Assembly: GCF_963678635.1 (NCBI RefSeq)
Contig: NC_087067.1
Coordinates: 25,551,547-25,615,546, forward strand
Source of the DNA: Symsagittifera roscoffensis
Taxonomy: Eukaryota > Xenacoelomorpha > Acoela > Convolutidae
Length of the DNA: 64,000 bases
Direction: 5' to 3'
Shown here one piece after another: positions 10,740 through 20,990 of this stretch; positions within the stretch are counted from its first letter, which is position 1; each line of letters begins with the position of its first letter. The translations under genes and the position numbers were made by a program. The notes under the pieces were generated by a model. It searched no databases. It saw nothing but the letters and a program-made list of their open reading frames with translations, and was not told the DNA's origin.

Positions 10740-11130
10740 TTTGATTTTTTACTGTGATAATCTTCCAGTCCGTTTCTTTTTTTGCTGCAAAAGGTGCAAC
10801 TTCAATGCGGCAAGAAAATTGTTTTAAAAAAATTTAAAAAAACTGGGACGATCAGAGAATAGTGTTGACAGGAATTTCTCGACAGTGTGTTTCAACGCCC
10901 CAGGATTCACTAACCAAACTCTCCATTTTTAAAACAATTGTGTGCTTTACTCTAAAAATAGTTGTAAATGAAAACTCGCGGCAAAAAAAGCGGAAGTTTT
11001 GTATATTTGAAAAAAAAACTAAAATCAAATCCCACAAAAAAATCTATCAATTGAAAGCACGTTTGAGAAGTTATGAAAAACAGCCGTAAACTATTGCTCT
11101 TAGCTGAAAAGCAATACACAAAATTTTACA
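10740..11130 (+). repeat. First copy of a block duplicated at 11,310-11,700
   Basis: The blocks GTGATAATCTTCCAGTCC, AAATCAAATCCCACAAAAAA and CAGCCGTAAACTATTGC recur in order at 11,334, 11,610 and 11,650. The part matching the possible last exon at 11,334 has lost the acceptor (CTG for CAG) and reads differently. The block also resembles the sequence that precedes A exons in the array. Confidence 0.6.
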
Positions 11131-11333
11131 ATTTCAGCGTCAAAAAGTTCAATAGGTTTAAGATGACCCTTGCTTCATTAATCATATTCCAAAATTTTCA
11201 AAAATTATAATGCTTACAGCTTACTTAAGATGGAATCAAGGACGTGCCTTTGTTCTAAATATCGATTTAAAAAACTGCAGTCCAAATATCCAGTGTTTGC
11301 CAAAATAACCTTTGTTTTTTGATTTTATCGCAG

Positions 11334-11418
11334 AGATAATCTCCCTGCCGGTCCTATTACGCTGCGTATGCACTCCTTGCAGAGTACTCTAAGTGCGGCC
11401 AGAGAAATGTATCATTGA
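11334..11418 (+). CDS. Possible last exon downstream of the exon array
   Basis: This is an unrecognised segment, GC-richer than its surroundings. The acceptor is GATTTTATCGCAG. The only open frame enters in phase 2, compatible with the array exons, and runs 27 codons (DNLPAGPITLRMHSLQSTLS, then AAREMYH) to TGA at 11,416. AATAAA follows at 11,426-11,431. Joining from an exon ending in CG gives Arg; joining from one ending in TG would give TGA at the junction. Because the segment is homologous to intronic sequence of the repeat unit, the open frame may be chance. Confidence 0.35.
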
Positions 11419-11425
11419 GTCATCT

Positions 11426-11431
11426 AATAAA
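11426..11431 (+). terminator. Candidate poly(A) signal AATAAA
   Basis: A perfect AATAAA lies eight bases after the TGA of the possible last exon. In DNA this AT-rich the hexamer alone is weak evidence. Confidence 0.25.
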
Positions 11432-11699
11432 AACAAAGTTATCAGCAAGAAATATAAGGCCAGGAAATTCCTACAGTAGAAATCATTACGCAAGGGATCA
11501 CGCTGTTTCACTCCGCACAACAATTCAAACTGTCCGTTTTAAAAAATCTGTGTTTATTTAAAAGTGACAGTTTGTTATTAAAAACTGGCTGAATCAAATC
11601 TCACAAAAAAATATAATGTGAAAGAACGTTTGAAAAAACTATGGAAAAAAAGCCGTAAATTATTGCGTTCAGCTGAAAGACAACTTTTCTTAATAATCT

Positions 11700-13127
11700 T
11701 TTGTTTTTTTTGTGGAAACAACTGAATAACTTTTACTGAATAAAAATTGCGTATTTTTTTAAATATCTAATATCTAATCAGATCTAGTAGTCCTAATATC
11801 TAATCAGATTTCAGAAAACTCAGTTTTAGAAACTTTTTTATAGGAAAGGATCTTAAGCTATTTGCAAAATATTTAAACCCAGAAAAGAAGCAGAAAGTTT
11901 TGAGAACACACACAACTGATGTGCTTGATTTTTTAGAACAAAAAAACCTGTTGGTGCTTTTGATTTTTGACTTTTTCTTGTATCCGCGTCCCTTTTTTCT
12001 TGTATCTCCTTATGTCTTTGTCCACCCAGCTGTCTTTTTCAAAAACCAATGCGAGGATAAAAGACTGTAAATCTTGCATCTTTTAAAAAACTTTTAGAAG
12101 CGACATGCTTTCGAATTAATTTAAGTCAACTTTGTAAGATTTTAGCGCTTTCGAGAAAAAAAAACGATTACTGTTTTTGCTCTCTGATTTACCCTGTTGA
12201 AAAACTCCTGGTTCCATAATATTTTTCAATCACTTGGTTCTTATTCGACAAATTGGTCCTAAAATTTTCTGGTAGCATTGAAAGAGCAGATTTGATTGAT
12301 ATGAGTGTTGAACTTTTTTAAAAGCTGAAAAAAACCAGACGGAATTGTAGCTGACGCCCTGTAGAACAAAACTATAAGCTTTGCAGATAAATTTTTATCG
12401 TAACAAGGAGTATTGCCAAAATTTTTTTAGTTAGGTCACTACCGCAGATACACACTGTATGCGAAGGCAGTCGAGAAGTTATAAGGATATCAAATGTGAA
12501 CAAAAATGGTAACAGGAAAAATTTTAGCTTTCGATTAAAACACACTTTCTGCCGCAAATATAGTGACAAAACAGCCGGATATAAAAAAAATTGTGATATT
12601 AAACAAATTTTTCAAAATTAAAAACTCAAAGTAATTGAAAAACTCAAGAACTGTTAATTAAAAAAAACCAATATCCGAAATAATTTTGAAAAATTGTTTT
12701 AGGATGACTAAGAATGACTAATTTGAAACAAACTAAGCTAAAAACCGTTTGATAGTATTAATTTTGAATCAATTGCTTTTGATCTCGAAGATGAAAAAAT
12801 ATATAAAATTGTTTTTTTTTTCATGGAAATGGACTTTAACACAAAGGTTATTCCGGCTAATTCAACCCGATTATAATTTAGTAGAAACCGCAAGGATGCG
12901 GAATCACAGTGAAATTGGGCGACAAGCAAACTAGACACTCGTAAAATATCTGAAATTAATTTATACGTCTTTGTGAAATATAAGAATTAAGCCCAATAAG
13001 AATTAAGCCCAAAAAATTTTTGCTTAATATGAAGTTTCACAAAAACAAAAACGGTATCTTATCACAGATCCCATCAAAAACTAATATTACAAAAATTTTA
13101 TAAGACATTTAATTGAAAAAGTATAGT
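11700..13127. other. No gene recognised
   Basis: This is AT-rich sequence. Short open frames at 12,372-12,569 (-) and 12,738-12,938 (both strands) have no motif I recognise. At 12,981-13,013 a 16-bp word, AAGAATTAAGCCCAAT, is directly repeated. Confidence 0.5.
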
Positions 13128-13216
13128 ATGTTTTTGAAATCCACTACTGTGACACTAATAACCTTAATTGCGATTGTACAACCAGTGCTTGCTCAAGCTG
13201 AAGTTAATTTAGGTCT
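13128..13216 (+). CDS. Signal-peptide first exon of an unknown secreted protein
   Basis: The ATG opens a textbook signal peptide: MFLKS, then the hydrophobic stretch TVTLITLIAIVQPVLA, with likely cleavage after VLA (residue 22) before QAEVNLG. Read through, the frame stops at 13,218-13,220. A donor CT|GTAAAC at 13,217 would instead splice in phase 2, the phase used by the array exons, by 14,974 and by 15,618. I infer the first exon of a secreted peptide gene. As an unspliced ORF it would give only eight residues after cleavage. The family is not recognised. No intact 69-nt module lies downstream of it in this window. Confidence 0.5.
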
Positions 13217-14973
13217 GTAAACAATTGTCACAAAATTTGCACGCAAGTTTTGATCTAAATTTAGTTTCTTTCGGATCGTCTAGTTTGTTTATTGTTCAAG
13301 TTGTTTGCCCACAAACTCCTGCTTTCAAAATCTGTGTTATTTTCATTCAAAAAAAATAAAGACTTATAAAAATTGTGCATTTTTTGGCGTTATAAAAACC
13401 AACCGAAGTTTAATCCAGCTACCATGTAAACTAGCCAAAAATGCGTAATTATAATTTATTAGTCATGTAATTGCCCTGTAACAGTTACACAAGTTATGCC
13501 CATTTCATCGATTGATTTCAATGAATGATTCGCTCCTAACTTAAAATTTGGGTGCTAAACGGATTAGGAACGAGTAGCTTTGATAAAAAATTGAAATTGG
13601 CCTTCAAGTGCAGAAAATTGAGAGCCAGAAAGATGCACCTTTACTTAAGTATAATGGATAATAATCGATTATAATAATTTTCCGAGACAAAAATAATCCA
13701 CTAAAGTGGATTAAGGATGTTAAACTAAGACTACGAAATCTAACATATTGCTATTATAATCAATTGTTTTTGAAAAACTAAAATCCATTATAATTCATTA
13801 AGATTATATATTTCAGTATAAGATTATATTTAGTTCATTAAGATTATATTTCAGTAATTTTGGGGCAATAGAGATTTTCGCGTCAAAATAACTCATTATA
13901 ATTGATGAATTTTCAAATATAAAAATCTATTTGAATCCATTATAATTGATTATATTCGATTTTCTTTTTAGTTCTAAAATCAATAAGTTCTAAACAAAAA
14001 ATTCAATTTCAAATGTCAAAGTGTTTGTGCTGAAAAAACAAAAGCAAAAAAGTTCCGTTCAATCCCCTACCACCTTCATCCATCAGGGGAAGAGGTGGGG
14101 ATTTGGGCGATTGGCGATTGTGGTAAAAAAATGAACTGAAAAAAGGTTAAACGGCCATAAATTGAAAAAGTTGAGAAAGTATAAAATATAAGAAAAAAAA
14201 TATATATAAAGTTAGAAAACCTAATATGTAGCAGCCGAACTAAATATTGAATGAAAAAATTTCATGTAAGTTTGTAAAATTTTTCGATAATATCTCAAAA
14301 AATCAATTACACTTAGTTATAATTGATTCGATAATTTTGTAATTTTATAGATATCAATTACGAAATGATTATGTAATCGATTATAATTCATGGGTTTGAT
14401 GCGCAGTTCATACAGAGAGCAAGCCCTAGAAAAAAACAATAGACTCGACGTATATCGAGCAATTTAACCAAAAAGGGGTTAAAAAAACGCAATGCGAATC
14501 AAGAATAGCAAAAAAACCATCTACTCTAAAGGTACGGAAAGGATACGCATCACAGATCTGTTTTGTACAAAGCTCGATTTTTAGCCTCACATCAATTAGA
14601 AGACTGACTAAGGTGGCTTTTACGTAAGTTCGTATATGGAAACATTATCAAACAGAAAAAGGAAAATTCCTTGTACATTTGAAGTACTTATGCCCTCAAA
14701 TTTTACCCATAAACATCACAATTTGAATGTGGCGCTAAATTGCAGATGAATTAGCTCAATAAATTAGCTAAAAAAGGCAATAGCTCAAAAACTATTAACT
14801 CAAAAAACGAAATAGCGTTAAAAATCTTGCGTCGAAGACTGTGTAAAAAAGGATTACTAAGCAGAGAGTAATTGCACTGTTAAATACTTTAAGTGGCTAC
14901 AGGATGAAACGTGTGAGGCTGTAAACATGTTTTGATCAAAATATTGCTCCTATAATACAATTTATTGTTTCAG
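13217..14973 (+). other. Putative intron with an AT-rich palindromic word cluster
   Basis: From about 13,655 to 14,395 the words ATTATAATTGATTATA, ATCGATTATAAT and TTATAATTCATTAAG recur repeatedly, many of them self-complementary around ATCGAT or AATT. Two tiny splice-flanked segments occur, at 14,600-14,623 (24 nt, TTAG before, GTAAGT after) and 14,903-14,920 (18 nt, ACAG before, GTAAAC after). Both are phase 2 in and out. They could be micro-exons or chance. Confidence 0.35.
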
Positions 14974-15052
14974 CGAGGTTAACCAAATCTGGATCATGAC
15001 TGACGACAACCGAGTCTGGATCAATGACTACAGAGAAAATGAGAGAAACTGA
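14974..15052 (+). CDS. Candidate last exon, phase-compatible with the 13,128 exon
   Basis: A strong acceptor (TTTATTGTTTCAG) precedes it. Of the three frames only phase 2 is open, reading EVNQIWIMTDDNRVWINDYR, then ENERN, to TGA at 15,050. Two tryptophan-containing half-repeats are visible (QIWIMTDDN and RVWINDYREN). Joined to the 13,128 exon it would give a secreted acidic peptide of about 33 residues after cleavage. GTAAGA directly follows the TGA, so it could instead be an internal exon with a stop, but the stop would remain in frame. Confidence 0.4.
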
Positions 15053-15489
15053 GTAAGAAAATGAGAGAAATTACGGCGAAAAACGCTTTAATCACAACTG
15101 TTACTTGCACTATTTTGAACTCAAATTTAACAAAAATGATGCTTTTTGTGTAAATTTGTTTATCAGAAAATGATTAACCTCACAGAAAAATCAAACTGAA
15201 AACAATCCAACAAAGCCAAAATTAACTCGAATCAAAAATTTTGTAACTTTTGTCTGATGCATCTATAAAAATTTTGCATTTTGTATGTTTAAAAAGTTCA
15301 AAAGAAACCCCATCTACATAATCACGATTTCCTTCCTTTCTTTGCAGTTAAATAAGGTAAAAAAAACTATGTTTTGAAAGGAAAGACAATCAGCCCTGCA
15401 GTGTCACAAAAGTAATGAAAAATTGATGTGGAAGCAATTTATATAGTAAATTGCATCAAGGAGCGAAAAATCGTAGTGCAAAAACTTAG

Positions 15490-15572
15490 GAACAAGTATG
15501 ATTTCACAAGCTCCTCGAAATGGCTTCTATCAAGTGTTTGTCGGTTACAATCTAATTAATGGATTAGGCTAA
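15490..15572 (+). CDS. Exon-like open segment, product unknown
   Basis: After an AAACTTAG acceptor-like site the frame reads TSMISQAPRNGFYQVFVGYN and then LINGLG, to TAA at 15,570. The composition is protein-like compared with flanking DNA. If it is an exon, the donor may be one of the GT dinucleotides around 15,534-15,545 rather than the TAA. It lies 46 bp before the next exon-like segment, too close for a normal intron if all of it is used. Confidence 0.25.
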
Positions 15573-15617
15573 ATTATAAACCACAATTTGTCTTGGTACT
15601 GCCCGTTATAACTTAAG

Positions 15618-15911
15618 TTTTGGCTCCTTGCCTTCATGTGGGGTTGGAAAATGGCCTTCGGAATTAAGGTTGGGTACTATTTATCTTGATCGAGAAACCG
15701 GAAGTAATGGTCCAGAGGTTCTGAGGTTTGATTCTCTTGTCACTCTCAGCTTATACTACAACATCATAAAATTTGATTTCGTTCACACCGCAAGGTTAAT
15801 GAGTTCTAATATGACAGTTTCAACATTCGAGCGCTATTATCACTCGGGCAGGGGAATTCCAGAGTCTGGGTTCTTGCATGCCCCGGTGAAACCGTTTCTA
15901 CTATCAGTCCT
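15618..15911 (+). CDS. Exon-like segment of 98 codons, product unknown
   Basis: An AACTTAAG acceptor-like site and a good donor (CT|GTGAGT) bound 294 nt, open throughout, phase 2 in and out. It begins FGSLPSCGVGKWPSELRLGT and ends HAPVKPFLLSV. It also contains ETGSNGPEVLRFD and MTVSTFERYYHSGRGIPESG. Complexity and GC content are clearly above the surroundings. I do not recognise a family. There is no obvious membrane segment or signal peptide. It probably belongs to the same + strand gene as 16,164-16,211. Confidence 0.45.
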
Positions 15912-16163
15912 GTGAGTTTTAAGAACTAACCTTCTAATATTCTTAGTTAACCTTGTGGGGGTACGCTTTCGGTTTTCTCTACTTACTAGATGCTACTTAT
16001 TCTTACGACGCTTGAAAGAACTTTAGTCTGTCTTTAATTTGTCTTCTTTAGATGTTTCTTTTTCTTTTACTTAAGCTATAATCAGAAAAGATATCAATTC
16101 TGCAGGCTTCCCACCTCAGTTTTCACTCTTCTAAATAATGCTAAAAACACTTCTAAGTTAAAG

Positions 16164-16211
16164 GCTGAATGGCCAACTGGTTGTTTCCCTTCGCAAAGAA
16201 TTTGCTGACAG
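16164..16211 (+). CDS. Exon-like 48-nt segment before the assembly gap
   Basis: A strong donor, ACAG|GTAAGC, follows. Starting after a weak TTAAAG acceptor, the segment is 48 nt, phase 2 in and out, encoding LNGQLVVSLRKEFAD plus a split codon. The preceding segment ends in CT, giving Leu at the junction. Downstream exons, if any, fall in or beyond the N gap. Confidence 0.35.
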
Positions 16212-16304
16212 GTAAGCCTAACGCAAAAGATTAGCTCTGAAGATGATCATATTTCTCATTCCGTTTTTCTTATCTCGAGCACACCCGTTGCATTGCTTGT
16301 TGAC

Positions 16305-16504
16305 NNNNNNNNNNNNNNNNNNNNNNNNNNNNNNNNNNNNNNNNNNNNNNNNNNNNNNNNNNNNNNNNNNNNNNNNNNNNNNNNNNNNNNNNNNNNNNNN
16401 NNNNNNNNNNNNNNNNNNNNNNNNNNNNNNNNNNNNNNNNNNNNNNNNNNNNNNNNNNNNNNNNNNNNNNNNNNNNNNNNNNNNNNNNNNNNNNNNNNNN
16501 NNNN
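16305..16504. other. Assembly gap, 200 N
   Basis: There are exactly 200 N, the same as the second gap, so this is a placeholder of unknown true size. It ends in a run of 19 C, which belongs to the low-complexity part of a MITE. Open frames crossing it are meaningless. Confidence 0.99.
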
Positions 16505-16750
16505 CCCCCCCCCCCCCCCCCCCTCAAAATTAGTATAGATTTTCGCCGCCGAAAGCGCCGTTAGATAGTTTTTAGGGCACTTCACTAGAAATAGATATTC
16601 TAAAATAGTATAAAGGGGAGACCCTTTGGGTCGGCAGGGGTTCGAATCTGATAGATATCCCAAAATAGATATCCCAAAATATCCGATAGATATAATACAC
16701 AGGGGAGACCCTTTGGGTAGGCAAGGGTTCGAATCCCTGAGGGGAGCGTC
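16505..16750 (+). mobile_element. Partial hAT-like MITE (3' part) with duplicated B-box segment
   Basis: This is the right portion of the CAGGGGCGGAT family described at 35,974, starting with the C run and AAAATTAGTATA, then the GCCGAAAGCGCC palindrome. The segment GACCCTTTGGGT.GGCA.GGGTTCGAATC occurs twice (about 16,619-16,649 and 16,709-16,738). The inner word GGTTCGAATC matches the RNA polymerase III B box. The left end is hidden in the gap and the right terminal repeat is absent. Confidence 0.7.
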
Positions 16751-17426
16751 TGATTATATAAATTTCCCGAAAAAGTCTAAGTGCAGGGAACTTATAGTAC
16801 AATTGAAAGCTATCACCTTAACAAAAAATATAATCTTTAAAAAACTGAACAGACGCAACGAAAAAGAACAAACCATCTTTTCAACCTGCAATTGAACTAA
16901 AAAAAAATTAAAGCGAAGTGAAAAATGTTACATTCACTAATTAATACCCATCATAAGATGCCAATCAAATGAATGATGACGTGAATGAGTTTCGTTTTGC
17001 AACAGTGAAATACACATTTTCTTTTTTTTTCTAAAAGTTACTACCATGTTACATGCTATAAGCATAAGCAAACCAAAAAAGAGATCAAAAAGAGAAATTT
17101 TCATTATTTAATGAGAAAAAAAACAGTATTTCAGATAAAAAAAAGATATCAAACGTAGAATTTTTCATGATTTAAACGGAAAGTATCAGTACTGCAGTTG
17201 ATGATGTGTTGAATCATTTTCGAATGTTTAGCTTACATATATTTTTCTCAATATTTGGACTTGCAATATTGCAATTAAACATACATTAAAACAAAACAGT
17301 TCCCCAACAAGGAACGCCATGCCTGAAAAAAGTAAAAAAATTGTCTCATTTGATTCATTTTATGCCAACCGTCCTATTAAGTTCTTTGAAAAGCTTGCAT
17401 TTTCAATTGTTTCATGTGGTTGTTGG
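16751..17426. other. AT-rich, no gene seen
   Basis: No exon-like segment with supporting splice signals or distinctive composition was found. Confidence 0.5.
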
Positions 17427-17770
17427 CAGGGGCGGATCGAGGATTTTCTCGAGGGGCGCGGAGTTTCGAATATTTTCCAGACTTTTTGTTAGGTCGACTT
17501 GTTTGATTTTCCGAGCTCGCCCAAAGCAGTAAAAAGGCCCTAATTTGGCCAAACCTTCTGCGCCACAGGCAAAATTTTGAAAAAACAGGCCAAAAAAGGT
17601 GTTAACCAAAAAATGCGTTCTTTCGGCGCGCGCGTTCCTCCCCCGCCACTCAGAATTAGTATATATTTGCGCCGAAAGCGCTGTTAGATAGTTTTTAGGG
17701 AACGTCACCAAAAATAGATTTCACAAAATAGTACAAAGCTTAGACCCTTTGGGTCAGCAGGGGGGCCAAA
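17427..17770 (+). mobile_element. Partial hAT-like MITE (left end)
   Basis: It starts with the terminal word CAGGGGCGGATCGAGGATT and continues through TTTTCCGAGCTCGCCC, TTCGGCGCGCGCG and GACCCTTTGGGTCAGCAGGGG, then stops before the right terminus. The direct repeat beginning at 17,777 follows almost immediately, suggesting a later insertion or deletion there. Confidence 0.75.
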
Positions 17771-17776
17771 GCCTGA

Positions 17777-19335
17777 TTTTGGACCTAAGCCTGATTTTTT
17801 TACCCAATTTTCCCTCAACGTGTTTTGCGCTTCACAAAAAACAACAGTTCTTTACGATGATTTTAACTATTAGGTATAATTCATCTAACTAGTTTCGTGC
17901 TTATAAAATTCTCATCATATGAATACATTTTTGGTATGCGGGAGAAAACTTTAGCTAAAAAAAAACGATCTTTTTACAAGTTTGCCTTGAAAATGTTTCT
18001 GTTTTCGCATCCTATTTTTACATTTTAGGGTCAACGTGTACGCAAAAGTCTTGATATTTGATAAAATTTTTCTTCATTGATACAAGAATTTAAAAAAATG
18101 ACAATTTTAATTCAACTATTTTGATCAAACTTTTGATATCTGCAAGTAGGAAACTTAATAACGCCTTTCAATCAACTCTATTAAATTACATCTACAGTTT
18201 GTGATAGTAAATTGAGTCAAACCTCTAAATGAAATCTACATAGGCCAAATATAATTTTTTTTTCCTCGAAGAAATTTCAGATACATGAGTAAATAGTATG
18301 GATATTAAGAAAAAATCTTTGAAAAATAGACTAGTTGCAATTCAACGCAGAGCCACTTAAGTGTGTTTCGATTTATAAGTGATTATTGTTTTCATATTTT
18401 TACATTTGTTTAAAAGCGGAAACATTTGTGAAAATGCAACAAAAAATAGTATAAATTAAAAAATAAGTTTTTTACACTAATTAGTTCTTTTAATTTTTTT
18501 TCAATTCTGACAATGATTAAAGTTAAATGAAATAATCGAAGAAAAACAAACAATTTTTTGTACAAAGTTTTGTTTGGAATTCTCAGAATTACATCCGTTG
18601 TCAAAAAACAATAAAAAAAGATGACATTTGCAAAAAAAATAAATCTATTAGAAGACTGTTCCATAGATTGAATTGAAGTTTGATCGAACAAGATGAAGAG
18701 AACAAAAAAGGGATATAAAACTTTTGAAACTATGGTAATTTGTCAAATGCTATAATTTATTTAGGTACAAACTTGATTCATGCAGTTTGATACAAAGAAC
18801 GCAGCCTTGTTATCTGTGTTGTGTGTTTTTTGCTGTTATTTCTGTCTCATTTCAATTATATTGAATAAATTATATAAAACCGACCTTAACTAATTTTTTC
18901 TCAACTTCAACCCTTTCAACAAAAATAGCAAATAGTGATCTGAAATTTTTTCTTTTTGTTTTCTTTTGCTGGAAAAACAGCTTAAGAGCAGGTGCTGCTT
19001 TTCGTTGTTTGTATGTAATTTGCTAATTTGAACGTTTCGTTGTCATTTCAAAAAATCTTAAATTGCTGTAAATGACTAAACTTGTGAAACAAATAGCGAA
19101 AGCCTGTTTCAAAATTTTAATGCAGAAATTCTAGTCTTTGAAACGAGCACCTCAATTTTTCTACATCTTTTTGTTTGATCCAGCTAGAACTAAAAGTTTT
19201 TGAGCCAATCCAAAAGTTTTCGACCCAATTTTCGAACAACACCCAATCCAATCTTAAAACAAAACGACTCAAAGTCAACACCAATCCAACACCAAAAAAA
19301 CAAGTTGAAAGGTTAACCTGAACACTCACTTAAAG
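17777..19335 (+). repeat. Direct repeat R2, copy 1
   Basis: It matches 22,508-24,065 in the same orientation with scattered substitutions and small indels. Landmarks are GACCTAAGCCTGATTTT, TTTTGCGCTTCACAAAAAAC, TGGTATGCGGGAGA, ACATCCGTTGTCAAAAAACA and AGTTGAAAGGTTAACCTGAA. Open frames within it (18,410-18,691 and 19,117-19,329, -) have homologues in copy 2 that are not length-conserved, so I do not call them genes. Confidence 0.85.
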
Positions 19336-20085
19336 CAAAAAAAAATGACATACATTAATTGTCAGTTGTCAGTTTAGGATCATCTAGTTTTCTTCTTATT
19401 ACAAATTGCGATGAAAAAATTGTGCATGTTTGAATGTTTAGTTTGCATTTAATATTGCTTTATATAGACATGTGTTGTAAAGTTTGGTTCAGATTGCTTA
19501 TTAAGGCCGTAAATTTTTGTACTTAAGAAGCAAATTCAGTTTCTACAATTACACTAATTTTATTAGCAGAGCTAATTTTTAATTTTTTTATAGGTTTTAC
19601 CATTTCTGTCTCTTTTTTTCAATTGTAAGTCAAAACCTACAACAGCTAGGTTATATTAAACCAGCTGAAAATCGTAATATTAATTTATGTAAAATATTAT
19701 CAAAGTAGTTTGCTTTTTTAAGTTGAAATCAAAATTGATAAAAATCTACAAAACAAATTTTTTTAGCCATTAGAGGTTAACGCTAATCTAAGTAGAATGG
19801 TTGAACATGGTGGCGTTGAACATTTTGAGTTTTTTAGGTTCAATCTACTTCGTGCCTTGCTCGACTTTTTCAGTATCGCTTATTTTTTTTACCTCTAGCT
19901 GTAGTAGCATGTTAGGTCATAATCGCAAAGTTAGATGTCACAGCTAAGATGTTAAGTCTTAATAGCTTTAAATTCAGGCTCTTGGTATTAGTTTATTTGA
20001 GCTCTTGACAGTAATAATTGAACTTTTGACTTCATGCGATATACATATTGAAACTGCTTTTAAAAAAACAGCTTTTGTCAGTTTT
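19336..20085. other. Segment absent from repeat copy 2
   Basis: About 750 bp separate the two parts of R2 copy 1 and have no counterpart between 24,065 and 24,090. No gene is seen. Confidence 0.55.
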
Positions 20086-20990
20086 TTATTTGTCTTGTCA
20101 AATTTTAATTTTGTATAATTTTTTTTTGTTTTCAGTTTTTTGAGCAAAAACGAAAAATACTGGAGTTTAAAATAAGAATTCTTCTTTTTAATTTGTCACT
20201 CGGGCTTCTTAACTAAATTTTCAAAGATTTTCATTTTTTTTACACTTTCAACCAAATTCATGAAGTATGTGATTCAAATTTGGAAAAAATTCAGCTAAGA
20301 AATTCGAAAACGATTTAACACATCATTAATTTAAGTACTGATACTTTTTATTTAGGTCAAAAAAACTTCTATATTCAATACGTTTTCTCTTTTGTTTTTG
20401 ATTTTAATACTGTTCTTTTTTTTAGAAAAAAAAACAAGCCAGTTTTTCACAATTGCAAATCGCAGCTAAGTCAGATTTTTTAAATTTGATTGCCGTTTTT
20501 TGATGGTAATCTACTAGTGTTGATTGGTGTATTTTGTCATAATTGCAAGTAAAAAGAAAAACATAGGATCTCAAAATTAAAAAAAACAAAAACCAATGGA
20601 AATTTCAAATTTTAGGTTTTGGAGCATTGAATAAAGAATGTAACACTTTTTACTGCGCTAAAATTATCACTAAAGTGCAGTTTTCTTTTGAAATAATTGT
20701 TTAAAAACTGAAACGAAGAGGTCTAGCTTATTTTTTATGTCTATTCAGTTTCCATCGAAGTGAAAATCAGATTTTATTAGAGTGATACCTTTCAATTCTG
20801 TCGCGAGTTCCACTGCAAGACTGAAACAACAATAAAAAAATTTCATGATTTCAGGTTTTTTTCGGGAAGTTGATCTAGTCTTCGGTAAAATCTGGTATAA
20901 GAGTGGTGATCCCTTGATCAAGCAACCGATTGACTTTTTATCAATTTCATTTTCTGAATATAGTTAATACAGACAATAAGAGCTCAACTC
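20085..20990 (+). repeat. R2 second part with exon-like motif, copy a
   Basis: It is homologous to 24,090-24,830. Near 20,854-20,966 the sequence GATTTCAG is followed by an open frame reading FFREVDLVFGKIWYKSGDPL, then IKQPIDFLSISFSEYS, to TAA. Copy c at 24,727 reads FYREVSLIYRKMWYKSGNPL, suggesting a decayed exon or a fossil ORF. Confidence 0.5.

Larger units (their letters stand above)
270..11700 (+). repeat. Degenerate tandem array of about 1.2 kb units carrying paired 69-nt mini-exons
   Basis: Homologous blocks recur along the whole interval. The best preserved part is 4,100-9,100, where A-type exons start at 4,217, 5,432, 6,642, 7,870 and 9,075 (steps of 1,205-1,228) and B-type exons start at 4,797, 5,986, 7,215, 8,419 and 9,651 (steps of 1,189-1,232). 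Intronic landmarks also repeat in order: a CTTCGGAGGA-like block, TTGTCCACAATTT before A exons, paired CTGAGGTTGCA elements after A exons, TTTTGTCTTTAGTGCACAAATG, then CTCAATTTGTTTCAG before B exons. Left of 4 kb and right of 9 kb the units are more diverged. The introns carry many indels between units, whereas the exon-like segments keep 69 nt. I infer one + strand gene, or part of one, with exons multiplied by unequal exchange. A non-coding satellite that happens to carry fossil exons is the alternative. Confidence 0.8.

Noticed and set aside
15345-15360. Nine-nucleotide micro-exon TTAAATAAG between TTTGCAG and GTAAAA
   Set aside because: The splice signals are good, but in phase 2 it would introduce TAA, and no partner exon in phase 0 was found.
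16243-16663. Open frames of 81-135 codons crossing the first N gap
   Set aside because: The codons are N or homopolymer C and the frames have no other support.
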